Origin: Sipunculus nudus
Taxonomy: Eukaryota; Annelida; Sipuncula; Golfingiida; Sipunculidae
Direction of reading: 5' to 3'
Assembly: GCA_026874595.1 (NCBI GenBank)
Contig: CM049316.1
Location: 78,775,676 to 78,839,675, forward strand
Length of the DNA: 64,000 nt
Shown here: piece after piece, positions 37,098 to 46,413 of the stretch
Numbering within the stretch: position 1 is the first letter of the stretch
How the letters are laid out: each line of letters starts with the position of its first letter
Notes under the pieces: generated by a model
Database searches by the model: none
What the model saw: only the letters and a program-made list of their open reading frames with translations
Told to the model about the DNA's origin: nothing
Made by a program: the position numbers and the translations under genes

Positions 37098-40000
37098 TCA
37101 TGCCATTGGACGGCCTCCAGACGTGGCAGGGTTGGCATTTGGGTTGAATAGTAATGTGTTAAACCCGTTCAATTTGTAGTTTCCGTCAGGGAAGCGCGTG
37201 GGCTCACCCCATGTACGGTTATCCAAGGACAGGTGAGGGGCTGAACAAGATGTCATTGGCACGGCCCCGCCTAGGACGTGGCTGAGATGTCGGTACTGGC
37301 CCGGGCTATTGGACAGGCTCATCGGACTGATATGTGTGTGGCTTGCATCTCCTTTTGTCCCGACCTTCCATCCGGGTACAGGAACGTCTGCTCCTGGTGT
37401 TTTCCTTTTCCTCCCTAGATGGCCAAGTTCCATGTTCTCCAACAGTTCGGTCAGGCCGCGGTCCAGTCCGTTGTGAACGGGTGACCTCTCAGCAATCGTC
37501 TGAGGCATGCGCAACAGTTCCCCTACACTCGTCTGTGAATGTCCTACGTAAGCCAAGGAGAACGGCAATGATGCCCACGGGTTGCTGAAACCGGAAGCCT
37601 CCCCCGTGAAAAACATGGAGCGGGTCATCCGGTTGGCACAGTCTTGAAAAGCGTCCGACTTGCCCGGGTTACGCACGTCCACGACGTTGCAGAACGCTTC
37701 CAGTGGCATGCAAGTAGGCACCAACAGTATATCGGTTGTGGACTTTTCTGCCTGGCCGCGACCCGCGTCCCTCTCTGGCCAATAGGCGCTGTGTCCTTGA
37801 ACGTAACCGGCTGTCTTTTGCAGGGGATCTGCGCCTGTGGAGCTTGCGGTCATCTTTCCGGCGAGACTGCTCCCGTACGCCTTTGCACTTTCCACGTACA
37901 ACGTAGCCACGTCAGATGTTATGTTTCGTGCGTTCCTGTCGATGCCTTGCCAGGAGACCCTTGGGTGGTATGCCCCGTCTGTGCGGTTTCCTGTGAACAT
38001 GGCGTGCGGCACAACGAGGCCTGATGTGCCCATCTTGGTTTCAGAAAAACGGAGCATTTCTTGCACGATCGTGCCACTGTGAGTGTCGTTGATCGTCTCT
38101 TGCGTGTGCACGGGTCCCTGTCTGAGCCATATACTCGCAGGGGTGGCTGCGAACAGGTGTTCTGTTTCCACTTTGTCGTGTTGCAGCACCATGCAACCCA
38201 GGGTGGCATGACCTGCCTGCTTTGCAAGAGCGCATATACCGGCTGCTGTTGCATATGTCTGTTGTACAGGTGTTATCATCACCCTGGCCTCCGGGCTCAA
38301 CTGCGAAAGTGCTACGCGGCGCGAGTGAATGCCGTCTCGCTGAACTGGGTGATGTGCCGCAGCGTAAAGGTATATGTCCGGCTGCATGTCACACCCGTTG
38401 TACCGTGGTATATCCTTTCCAATCAATTTTCCTTTATTTTCCGTTAGGGTTTCGCACATGTTTACGTCCATCACTTCTAGGGACAAGGGCAGGGGAAACC
38501 ACAGTGTTTTGGCTGTTTCATCTGTGACAATCTTTTTTGCAGCCTCCAGTTTCGTTTTGGTGTCTTGTTTTATCAAGCCGGTGTCGTCGTCGTATTCGAA
38601 CGTGATACCCTCAAATGTTTTCAGCGTAATGTGGCTCACGTCACCAGAAATGTCGACGGCGTTTTTTAGGAAGACCCCGTCCGTGCATAATGCAGTTTCC
38701 GTTCTGTAAAGGCCACCGTTTGTTGTTTTCATACGCAGACTGGCTGCCGGTACAGCTGATATGCGGAAAACCGTGTTATCTAAAGGGTAGAATTGTGTTT
38801 GAGTGTCCCAGGATGAGTGTCGGTTATTTCGAGCTGTCTTTTTGAATAAGTCCCTCGCTGTAGCCACCGTGACACACGCGGCCATCTGTTGGTTATCCTG
38901 ACGTGGTTTAACAGCTGTCATTGTGCTCCCGCAAAGTTGCTGCATTATGCTGTAAAATGTCTTCATTTGAATCATGTCTTGTGGCGTTGCTGTTTGGAAT
39001 ATATTAGTTGGTATCTTAACATGACATTTGCTATACGCGTTTGTCTGATCACGTTTTGCCTTTTCAGTCACATCGTACTTAGTTGGGTGAGTAGCAAACT
39101 CATTCTGCTGCTGCCGCATCCATGCGAAACACGTCACGTCCGTTGAGTCTTTCATGTCGACATGCTGCCACATGTTAGACGCCGTCACGCCCATTGGTAG
39201 CGGTGTGGGTAAAGCAAGGTCTGTACAACTGCTGATTTCTTGACTACGCCGTAGTAATATTGCAGATTCTTTTTTTGTGAACGTCACTGCCTCGGATGAC
39301 ACGAGTTTTGCTGCTATCTGCCCGTGACCCAAAACCTGCAGATCGGCAGCTAACCGTTTCATCAAACACCCTGCGACATCTTCAGTTAACTTCACTATGC
39401 CACGGCATGCTTGTTGTAGTTTTTGTAAAGGCGGGAACTGCCTCAATACAGGGGGGAGTGGCACTGTTGCGATCGCCTTCATCAGCGTCAGGTTTGAGTC
39501 GCATGTCAGCACCCCTCCGAAAGCGGAAAATATGTAAGCTGACCGTAGCAGGTACTGGAATTCAATGCTTTCTCCATTTTCACAAACGTGTTTGTGAAAT
39601 TTTTCGACGAACAACATGTCAGTGGGGTACTTGGCGATCAGCATCGCTTCCCAGCGTTTGCAGAGCAGGTCTTGACAAGAGTGGTTCAACGACGTACTCC
39701 AGACCCTGGCTGCCTCTGAGCGCGGATCAGTGGGGTCCAACAGGTAAGGGTAATGCGTCCTCGCTATGCTCTCACCCGCGTCCTGAACGCTGGACAGGGG
39801 TCGGAGACAGAGCGGTATATTTTCAATATGAAATCTCGGTACGAACAGCGCGGATGTTCCTTCCTTGAACCCGTCTGGTATTGTACCACCTGTTATTTCA
39901 CACAATTTTGAAAAAGATGTTTTGTCAAGATTCTTTGGGATGAAGTGTAGCGTCTGGAAGGGGTTAGGTTGGTCATGGAGCAGACGCACAGATCCCGCTT

Positions 40001-41966
40001 GGTGATAGTTCATGTGGTCCACATTACTCAGGCTGCGCTGCAGAGGCAATAGCAGTGTGTTCTCACAGGTCCATCCGTACGATCTCGCCATAGGCCCTTC
40101 AGTTTCATGCAACCTCAAAGCTGTGGTCGATACGTCATGGTGTGCAACAACATCACACAGGGATGCTCGGGTTTTTGGAGGAAAGACGTCCCATACTCCT
40201 GCAGTGTGTGTACTTTCGTCATTTCTCCCGGAAGGTCCGGATGTCCCTGCAGCATGCAGTTTGGAAGGCGTGTTGTACCTTTTAGTTGTACTCACGAAAT
40301 TGTACAGGTCCGGGTTGAAAAGGACGTCGATCAGTGCCTGGAGAGCCGTAACGGTTTCGTCGCGGCCCCCGTAGGTTTTCCACGTCATGCTCACGGGCAC
40401 TTGCAGGCGTTGTTTGGCGCTTGGGTTCCTGACTGGGTGTGGGTCACCTAGGTTTCCTGTAGTACAAGACGGGTTCTGCAAGCGGTCCAGCACGTAGTCT
40501 AGTTGACTGCACAGCGCTATCGGTGTGGTCTGCGTCACGTGCAGTATGTCCCGTGTCACATCACGGTCCACGCGGCGTGTCACGTCTGTCACATCACTGA
40601 CGTCTTTCGAAAACAAGACCAGACCGTCTCTGTGGGTCAACCCCGGGAGTGTCTGTACCACGTAACCCTTTTCCACTCCAGCGAAAAGAGTCTCCGTAGG
40701 TTCCCCGTTGCTGTCGACAGGGCCCCGCATGATCGAGACGTATTCTTCGGCTGTCGGTTCTCTGTCTTTCACGGTCTCTTTGTTGCTGTGTATGTTAAGG
40801 ACCATGATACCCGTATGTGCGATCATCTGTTCCTCCGTTTTGTTTATGCGGAGCACACCACGGCGCAAGTCTATCAGCACGCGGTACATTGACATACCTT
40901 GAGCCATCTGCTGGTAAGTCTCGGGTCCCATCAGCACCACACACAGAACATCCGAGGCATCGAACAGTTCACTTTCCGAGGACAAAAGATCTTTCATCCG
41001 TTGCAGGTGAAGCTTCTGAGTGATGCTGGGCGGGTCGGCTCCCGGTCTGCTGAGCTGGGCCTCAGCTTCCTCCACGGCGACTTTCAATTTTGCCTTTGCT
41101 CCAGACCAAGGCGCCCCTTCGTCTCTTTGCGACCTCTCGCGGATGAAAGGAATCCGGTCACACTGCTGGCTGCACTGGTTCGCCAGGCGGCGGACAGCGC
41201 CGTATGCGTCCAGCCGGACTGAAAACAGGTTCGCCATAAACATCCTCGCCGCCTCATTCAGTGCCTGACATTTCATAAGAGCTATGCGGTTGGGGTCAGG
41301 GGCACGTTGCAGCTGCAACCTGGTAGCGTACAGTGCCCGCATAATGGCTGCGTCCGGCGATATGTCCCTCAGGAACTCGCCCATGTGGGCCATGTTTCCG
41401 GCGCGCAGACTCGTTATGAGGTCCCTCATGCCGTCTTGCATCATATACCCGAACCGGACGATAGGTTCTGTGGTGTGAGCATCGTTTGTTTCACTGGCCA
41501 ACTTTGTGCGTAATACGTTCAGCACGTCAAAGGGCACATCCAGGTAGGCTGAATGTGACAAGGCGAAGGTGAATTTCTTTTTCCGCCTCTGAACTGTCCT
41601 CGGGGGCGCCTTGTCTGACTGTGGCGGTTCCGACATCACAGCGTCTTTACTGACGTATTCGACATCTTCGTACCTGCAGTCCATCATGTGCGGATCGAAA
41701 CTTTGCACCAAGCAAACGCCCAGGGGTGTGTTTTGAACGCCTCGCACTGACGCACCCGCCACATAGCATTTATAATATCTGATAAATTTGGATTCCAGCA
41801 ACCGTGCATCCATAGGGTCGTTTTCCAGCAGTCCTCCCGTGGCGTAACTCTTCGCTAGTGTGTACAGTTCCTGTACGCCCGTGTTGAGGTAAGGGGCCAG
41901 GTGATGGTTGTCAAATGCAAAGGCCCAAGGCCCCAGTTGTGGGTGTGGCGGTGGTATAGCGGCCAT
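37098..41966 (-). CDS. Probable major capsid protein
   Basis: At 1622 residues this is the longest gene in the window. It starts at an ATG at 41966 and has no introns, signal peptide or membrane segment. The product is evenly globular over its whole length, with a proline-rich start (AAIPPPHPQL) and a late conserved-looking stretch (SGFSNPWASLPFSLAYVGH, about 1480). A flexible, basic tail with a GRKRKTPG patch follows. Size, single-copy nature and position among replication and packaging genes suit the herpesvirus-type HK97-fold capsid protein. Known members are usually about 1300-1400 residues, so this one is longer. A large tegument protein is the main alternative. I cannot confirm the fold by eye. 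Confidence 0.55.
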   Translation of the reverse strand: MAAIPPPHPQLGPWAFAFDNHHLAPYLNTGVQELYTLAKSYATGGLLENDPMDARLLESKFIRYYKCYVAGASVRGVQNTPLGVCLVQSFDPHMMDCRYEDVEYVSKDAVMSEPPQSDKAPPRTVQRRKKKFTFALSHSAYLDVPFDVLNVLRTKLASETNDAHTTEPIVRFGYMMQDGMRDLITSLRAGNMAHMGEFLRDISPDAAIMRALYATRLQLQRAPDPNRIALMKCQALNEAARMFMANLFSVRLDAYGAVRRLANQCSQQCDRIPFIRERSQRDEGAPWSGAKAKLKVAVEEAEAQLSRPGADPPSITQKLHLQRMKDLLSSESELFDASDVLCVVLMGPETYQQMAQGMSMYRVLIDLRRGVLRINKTEEQMIAHTGIMVLNIHSNKETVKDREPTAEEYVSIMRGPVDSNGEPTETLFAGVEKGYVVQTLPGLTHRDGLVLFSKDVSDVTDVTRRVDRDVTRDILHVTQTTPIALCSQLDYVLDRLQNPSCTTGNLGDPHPVRNPSAKQRLQVPVSMTWKTYGGRDETVTALQALIDVLFNPDLYNFVSTTKRYNTPSKLHAAGTSGPSGRNDESTHTAGVWDVFPPKTRASLCDVVAHHDVSTTALRLHETEGPMARSYGWTCENTLLLPLQRSLSNVDHMNYHQAGSVRLLHDQPNPFQTLHFIPKNLDKTSFSKLCEITGGTIPDGFKEGTSALFVPRFHIENIPLCLRPLSSVQDAGESIARTHYPYLLDPTDPRSEAARVWSTSLNHSCQDLLCKRWEAMLIAKYPTDMLFVEKFHKHVCENGESIEFQYLLRSAYIFSAFGGVLTCDSNLTLMKAIATVPLPPVLRQFPPLQKLQQACRGIVKLTEDVAGCLMKRLAADLQVLGHGQIAAKLVSSEAVTFTKKESAILLRRSQEISSCTDLALPTPLPMGVTASNMWQHVDMKDSTDVTCFAWMRQQQNEFATHPTKYDVTEKAKRDQTNAYSKCHVKIPTNIFQTATPQDMIQMKTFYSIMQQLCGSTMTAVKPRQDNQQMAACVTVATARDLFKKTARNNRHSSWDTQTQFYPLDNTVFRISAVPAASLRMKTTNGGLYRTETALCTDGVFLKNAVDISGDVSHITLKTFEGITFEYDDDTGLIKQDTKTKLEAAKKIVTDETAKTLWFPLPLSLEVMDVNMCETLTENKGKLIGKDIPRYNGCDMQPDIYLYAAAHHPVQRDGIHSRRVALSQLSPEARVMITPVQQTYATAAGICALAKQAGHATLGCMVLQHDKVETEHLFAATPASIWLRQGPVHTQETINDTHSGTIVQEMLRFSETKMGTSGLVVPHAMFTGNRTDGAYHPRVSWQGIDRNARNITSDVATLYVESAKAYGSSLAGKMTASSTGADPLQKTAGYVQGHSAYWPERDAGRGQAEKSTTDILLVPTCMPLEAFCNVVDVRNPGKSDAFQDCANRMTRSMFFTGEASGFSNPWASLPFSLAYVGHSQTSVGELLRMPQTIAERSPVHNGLDRGLTELLENMELGHLGRKRKTPGADVPVPGWKVGTKGDASHTHISPMSLSNSPGQYRHLSHVLGGAVPMTSCSAPHLSLDNRTWGEPTRFPDGNYKLNGFNTLLFNPNANPATSGGRPMA

Positions 41967-42100
41967 GTTGCGGATCCTCGAGGGTAAACAAAAACAAAAA
42001 CGTGTTTTCCGTTATACCTTTGGTTGTCACTGTTCTCAATTCCCGTAACGGCTCGATAACGAATTGACATGAACGTTGATGTAAAGAGAGAACGAGGTCA

Positions 42101-42217
42101 ATGGCCCCTTTCCAAATACAGGTCTGTGTCAGTAGCGGCTGTGTGGTTCTGTTGGTTATTGGATTGGGGGTGTTCCTACTGTTCTTCTGTACAGGTTGTT
42201 GTATATTATTGCCCTAA
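42101..42217 (+). CDS. Possible 38-aa single-span membrane peptide
   Basis: The small frame starts at an ATG at 42101 and ends at 42215-42217. About 23 consecutive residues are hydrophobic (VVLLVIGLGVFLLFFCTGCC), enough for one membrane span. It lies just before, and on the same strand as, a four-span membrane protein gene, and divergent from the capsid gene. The overlapping frame at 42069 is less convincing. No known family. It may be an upstream ORF or a real micro-protein. Confidence 0.35.
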   Translation: MAPFQIQVCVSSGCVVLLVIGLGVFLLFFCTGCCILLP

Positions 42218-42237
42218 TAACGAAAGCATAGACAACG

Positions 42238-42897
42238 ATGAACGGCAAGGCGTCATTCGTCAGAGGTCGCCGTCTTCGTATCATGTTCGCCTTTGTTCTT
42301 GTGTCTGCATACGGCATTATCATCACAACAGGCGCGGCACATATATCTTTATGTGACGACAGTTCTTTTCTTCCTATATGTATGATACAATATGGATCCA
42401 GCATGATCTGCTTGACTGTGTTCGCGTACCGTATTTCCGGAAGGAACAACCCAAGGGAGACGAAGATGTCCGCTCATGAGGGACGTAATAAACATACGTT
42501 TGGGAGTAGACGAGGACCTCGAAAAAACACTTACATATTCAGAGACGAAAAAGATGACAATGGAGGTGACACGTGTGAGGAAAACCATGAAGGCGAAAGG
42601 TTACTAGTGCATGACAAAGAGAACGTGCGTGGCACGAAGGGTGATCCACGTGCTTTTTACAGTCTCACGGGGATGGTATCAGCCTCTTCCAAATCCGCAA
42701 TCGTGTCTGGTTTGCATGTGATCATGATCATCCCTTGGTTCATAAGTTTCTTGGTGCAGATGGTGCGCGTGGCGAAAACAGGAATAGTTCAGCCCCCGTG
42801 CATCACGTTCTACGTACTCTCTGCCATGTACCTGTTATTCACTGCAGCCGCCCTCGTCCTTGAAACCACTCAGCACGCCCTTTGGGACAGATCGTGA
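42238..42897 (+). CDS. Four-span membrane protein, 219 aa
   Basis: The ATG at 42238 opens a protein with hydrophobic segments at about 15-36, 45-65, 152-177 and 185-207. A hydrophilic loop of about 85 residues, rich in Lys, Arg, Asp, Glu and Asn, lies between spans 2 and 3. Both ends are probably on the same side of the membrane. The layout suits a virion or Golgi membrane protein, but I know no family match. It begins a plus-strand block (42.2-46.1 kb) that contains a Bcl-2-like gene and another multi-span protein. Confidence 0.65.
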   Translation: MNGKASFVRGRRLRIMFAFVLVSAYGIIITTGAAHISLCDDSSFLPICMIQYGSSMICLTVFAYRISGRNNPRETKMSAHEGRNKHTFGSRRGPRKNTYIFRDEKDDNGGDTCEENHEGERLLVHDKENVRGTKGDPRAFYSLTGMVSASSKSAIVSGLHVIMIIPWFISFLVQMVRVAKTGIVQPPCITFYVLSAMYLLFTAAALVLETTQHALWDRS

Positions 42898-43348
42898 ACG
42901 CTATTTGCATTTGCTGGTGAGCAGGCGTTGGATGCTCAGGCACAGGAACGTTGAAACGACACAATAATGAAAAATGTGTGACACTTCGTCTCTCGAATAA
43001 TTGCCTGATCGTGCAGTTACAAACCGGCGTCCCCCTAAGTGTACTGTTATCCGTGATAAACGCCTCGACTAGCCGGACATGTGTCCCAGACGTTAACCCG
43101 GATGTCGACATTTGGCCGCGGCAATGACACTCAACTTCTCCGACGACTTGCTACCAAAATATCTGTGGACGTTCCCACGTGAGTGCGAAAGTCGTGCGCG
43201 TGACGTGTGTAGCAATTTGCAGTAACACCGTTTTCGGGCGTGAGTGGTTTCGCAAATTAAAGACAGGATGCCAGGCATTGCACTATCGCCGCACGCAAAG
43301 TCGTTCACGCCACATTAGACAAGTTTGCTGATACGCTCGAATAACGGT

Positions 43349-43888
43349 ATGCGTAGAAGATATCCGCTTGTTATGCCCCATTCTACGGCCAGGCGAATCG
43401 TGAATCATCTTTTCGTATGTCAATTCCCTGAACGCCACGATAACCGCTCAGTCTGCTCTGATTGTTTTATACCGTACGCGCACGTGGAAATTGCACTGGG
43501 AGGGTGCATAAAGCAATTGGAAAACATGAAGGACATCAAAGTTGCGGGAGAGAGGTGGTGGTCATGTCTGAACGGGCAACATGACATTGAAAAGAGTCTG
43601 AATATCATACTAGGCCGCGTGGCGAACGGTTTCTGCTATTATGGACATGCTTTTGTTTTTTTCGCATTCGCTTTGTCTGTTCGTCGTCAGTTGGAACGCA
43701 ATGGCGTCCCGCTGGAAACCATTAAATGTGTGTCCTCTGTTTTCGTCAGGTGGGCTTATTTGTACGTGGTTAACCCGTCAATGCACAAGAACCATGCTTC
43801 TCCTGGGCTTTTCACAGGATGGATGCCACATGGGGTGCCAGGTTGGGTTTCTTTTTTCTGTCAGATCGCGAAAGCCATCGCTGCATAA
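43349..43888 (+). CDS. Bcl-2-like protein (candidate apoptosis regulator)
   Basis: The frame opens with a TTG at 43325, and the first ATG is at 43349 (179 residues). About residues 88-110 read like the BH1 region: VANGFCYYGHAFVFFAFAL, where Bcl-2 proteins have a D/N-G-x-x-(N)-W-G-R-x-x-x-F-F-x-F pattern. Upstream, ALGGCIKQLENM could be a weak BH3 helix. Downstream, SPGLFTGWMPHG sits where the BH2 region is expected, though the match is weak. The protein has the right length for viral Bcl-2 homologues, which block or modulate mitochondrial cell death by binding pro-death BH3 helices. There is no strong C-terminal anchor. It lies between two membrane protein genes. The call rests on one good motif and needs structure prediction. 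Confidence 0.5.
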   Translation: MRRRYPLVMPHSTARRIVNHLFVCQFPERHDNRSVCSDCFIPYAHVEIALGGCIKQLENMKDIKVAGERWWSCLNGQHDIEKSLNIILGRVANGFCYYGHAFVFFAFALSVRRQLERNGVPLETIKCVSSVFVRWAYLYVVNPSMHKNHASPGLFTGWMPHGVPGWVSFFCQIAKAIAA

Positions 43889-43997
43889 CAGAGACTTGTA
43901 TTTGTGCAGTGGGTGATGTGTATCTGTCTGATGTCACAATGACAGCTGCCTCACCGATCAATGCGGGATCATTATCGTGCTGTCAGCGGCATTAAAT

Positions 43998-45188
43998 ATG
44001 GGACACACGACATTTCAGGTAGCCACTGGCCTAGCTGCGTCGATCGCCTGCATGGCTGCGGGGATCATCAGCGCTCTACACTTGTGGCACCCTGGGTGGT
44101 GGCCGGAGGACGACCACTGCGGTTGCATTTATTTACGCTCTGGACGCAACGCCTCTATGGAACCTTACTTTTTGCCACAAACCGCATACCCGACAAGCGC
44201 CTGCTGGTTGAGACGCCCACGTAGACTCAGGTGTACTGTCGGTATATTACTTTGCAATGAGAACGCGTCACCTGTTCCTACCACTGATTCGTCAGGTCGA
44301 CCCCCGGAACGCCTTGTTGCGGCCTATGACGAGCTGCTGCAGGAGATGTTGTTTGACGCTGTGTGCTTCCCACTTGTGGGTCTATGTTTGTTCGTTGTTT
44401 TGAGCATGCACTTGCGCAACGCTGCGCATAAACTGCATGTAGCTCACATCCGTATCATGGATGGTCTTCGTGAAAAAGCACAACAGAAACTTGCAGACAA
44501 AACAACAGCTTGTAACGACAACCCAGCCGTCCCCGGAGGCCACAACCCAAAATCCGATGTATCGCGTCCGCGCTTCACGTATGCGGAACCGAATCTCGTA
44601 GTGCCGCCGACACAGGGCGAAAAACTCGATGAGAAACCTGCCATTCTCGACGGAGTGGACTCAATGGAAGCCGTTGTGTCCGAGGAAGCCGACCGGTACT
44701 TGCACACGGGCACCGATGAACCTCCTCCGCCGTATTCCCAGTTTGAATTCACCGGGTTCCACTTGCCGATCGGGAAAAATGACCGAAAGAGCGTGTCCAC
44801 ACGACACAGACACAACAAGTTGGTCTGTTCCGGCGCGTGCGGAGCTTTGCATGCCATGGTTATATTTCTCACTGTGGCCTGTTTGATGGGGACGTATTCA
44901 TCCCATCGCCTACGATCCTGTGACGCGTTCGTCCCCCAGTTTGCGTACTGGCACGCAGGCGTCTTAAGCGCGGGGTGTTGGGTGATGTTGTATTACGTGT
45001 CACTATTGGTGGAGCGCTGTGGCATTTGTCGGCGCAGTGGGAAACACTGTGACGGTGACTGTTACGTGTGCGAATCGTGTTGCTCACGTATAATCAGCAA
45101 GATTATTTGCACGATCCTGACGCTTTCTGTGCTAGCAGGTTTGGGGTACGTGTTATACACGTACGTGATAAAGCCAAGGGTAGCATGA
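43998..45188 (+). CDS. Multi-span membrane protein with PPPY motif and cysteine cluster
   Basis: The ATG at 43998 (the frame opens with GTG at 43977) gives 396 residues. Hydrophobic spans lie at about 8-28, 118-137, 284-302, 315-338 and 368-390. A long hydrophilic segment (about 140-283) carries EPPPPYSQF near 243. That is a PPxY sequence of the type that binds WW-domain ubiquitin ligases in virus budding. Between the last two spans is a dense cysteine cluster (CGICRRSGKHCDGDCYVC...CC) that could bind metal or be disulfide-linked. It is probably a virion envelope or trafficking protein. No family recognised. Confidence 0.65.
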   Translation: MGHTTFQVATGLAASIACMAAGIISALHLWHPGWWPEDDHCGCIYLRSGRNASMEPYFLPQTAYPTSACWLRRPRRLRCTVGILLCNENASPVPTTDSSGRPPERLVAAYDELLQEMLFDAVCFPLVGLCLFVVLSMHLRNAAHKLHVAHIRIMDGLREKAQQKLADKTTACNDNPAVPGGHNPKSDVSRPRFTYAEPNLVVPPTQGEKLDEKPAILDGVDSMEAVVSEEADRYLHTGTDEPPPPYSQFEFTGFHLPIGKNDRKSVSTRHRHNKLVCSGACGALHAMVIFLTVACLMGTYSSHRLRSCDAFVPQFAYWHAGVLSAGCWVMLYYVSLLVERCGICRRSGKHCDGDCYVCESCCSRIISKIICTILTLSVLAGLGYVLYTYVIKPRVA

Positions 45189-45213
45189 TGATATACACGT
45201 ACCGCTATGAACC

Positions 45214-46059
45214 ATGACGACGGACGTTCTCGCGAGGCATGCAAAGACTGATACTGATCAGGACATGTCAGGTGTTGTCGATCCGTCGCAGAAAGGTGAC
45301 AAGTACAGAAGAACTATGTCTTTCGATATCCGGAGTGGACGCACAGGTACGGTGCGCGAACCCGTGTCGCCGGGACCCTCGACCAGTGAGGTCAGTCACA
45401 ACAGAGAGGTAGCAGATCTGAATGACCGATTTCGCTTGGCTTGTCGCATGACCGCTTGCACACGCCTAGCGGACGTATTGGAACACAAGGCCCTGGCGAG
45501 TGAAAGAAAATACGGGATTACGGGAAGAGCCCTGACACTCGAATGGTACCGTATGCACAAAGACGAGTTGCAGCGTGCACGTGAAATGGCAACACGAGCG
45601 GCCGCTCAAGTCCGTCAGACCGAACATACAGACAAACAGGTTGCTAGAGAAAAAGCCTTGCGTGAGGTATATCACTCGGGATCGACGAAAAATGCATTGT
45701 ACGGTGCCGTTCGGCGTAACGTTATTGACCCTGTGAAAAGGCGTATTTTTAACACCCGGATGGAACGCGGATTGACGAACAAGGTTCACAAGGAGAAAAG
45801 GCGTGCCTTAAAGGAGAGAAAAAAGCAGATGTGGTTACAGCGGCTGAACGACGTGAAAGATGCATGCGCAGATATGTGGTCCAGCGATTCAGAATCGGAC
45901 GACGGTGAGGACGGCGAGGGAAGAGGACAAGGTGAAAATATGAAACTGGATGAAGAAATTGAGGAACTGTACCTTGCGCGTAATATGCCCGAACCGATTA
46001 CAGACGATCCTTGCGACAGGACCATGTGCGAAGATCGGACGGAACCGCCGCCCATATGA
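45214..46059 (+). CDS. Charged, coiled-coil hypothetical protein, 281 aa
   Basis: It starts at an ATG 25 bases after the previous stop, so it probably shares a transcript. Residues about 70-220 are rich in Lys, Arg and Glu, with heptad-like spacing and basic runs (HKEKRRALKERKKQMW). The C-terminal 60 residues are acidic (SSDSESDDGEDGEG, then DEEIEEL). The layout suggests a nuclear or tegument protein that binds nucleic acid or partners by charge. No family recognised. ATTAAA at 46192 is a likely poly(A) signal. Confidence 0.65.
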   Translation: MTTDVLARHAKTDTDQDMSGVVDPSQKGDKYRRTMSFDIRSGRTGTVREPVSPGPSTSEVSHNREVADLNDRFRLACRMTACTRLADVLEHKALASERKYGITGRALTLEWYRMHKDELQRAREMATRAAAQVRQTEHTDKQVAREKALREVYHSGSTKNALYGAVRRNVIDPVKRRIFNTRMERGLTNKVHKEKRRALKERKKQMWLQRLNDVKDACADMWSSDSESDDGEDGEGRGQGENMKLDEEIEELYLARNMPEPITDDPCDRTMCEDRTEPPPI

Positions 46060-46191
46060 TACAGTATAATGATTAACTGCAATGTTGGCACGTGTGATAT
46101 ATCAGACTTATATATCATCTGCGCCGAAATGTGTACCATATATGCTGTTTTTTTTGCTCCGTCACAGCTCTGTATTGTATAGTGTTTTCAT

Positions 46192-46322
46192 ATTAAAGAT
46201 TTATGTTCCTCTGTGATTCAGTATGTACTTTAAATGTGTAAAAGATAAAGCGTGTGCATGTATACCACAACATAATAATAGACTAAAGACACCAACGCAA
46301 CGATATGAAAACCGTCTTTATT
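46192..46322. terminator. Convergent poly(A) signals
   Basis: ATTAAA at 46192-46197 serves the plus-strand genes. TTTATT at 46317-46322 serves the minus-strand kinase-nuclease gene. A G run (46364-46384) follows. Confidence 0.55.
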
Positions 46323-46413
46323 TCTGTGATAACACTTTACAAAAACATATATGTGAAATTGGGGAGGGGTGGGGGGGGGGGGGGTTGCAGTGTAACGGCG
46401 GACCGCGCGAATG

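Noticed and set aside
39296-39868. 190-codon plus-strand frame
   Set aside because: It is antisense to the probable capsid gene, with no features of its own. Many similar antisense frames exist across this GC-balanced gene.
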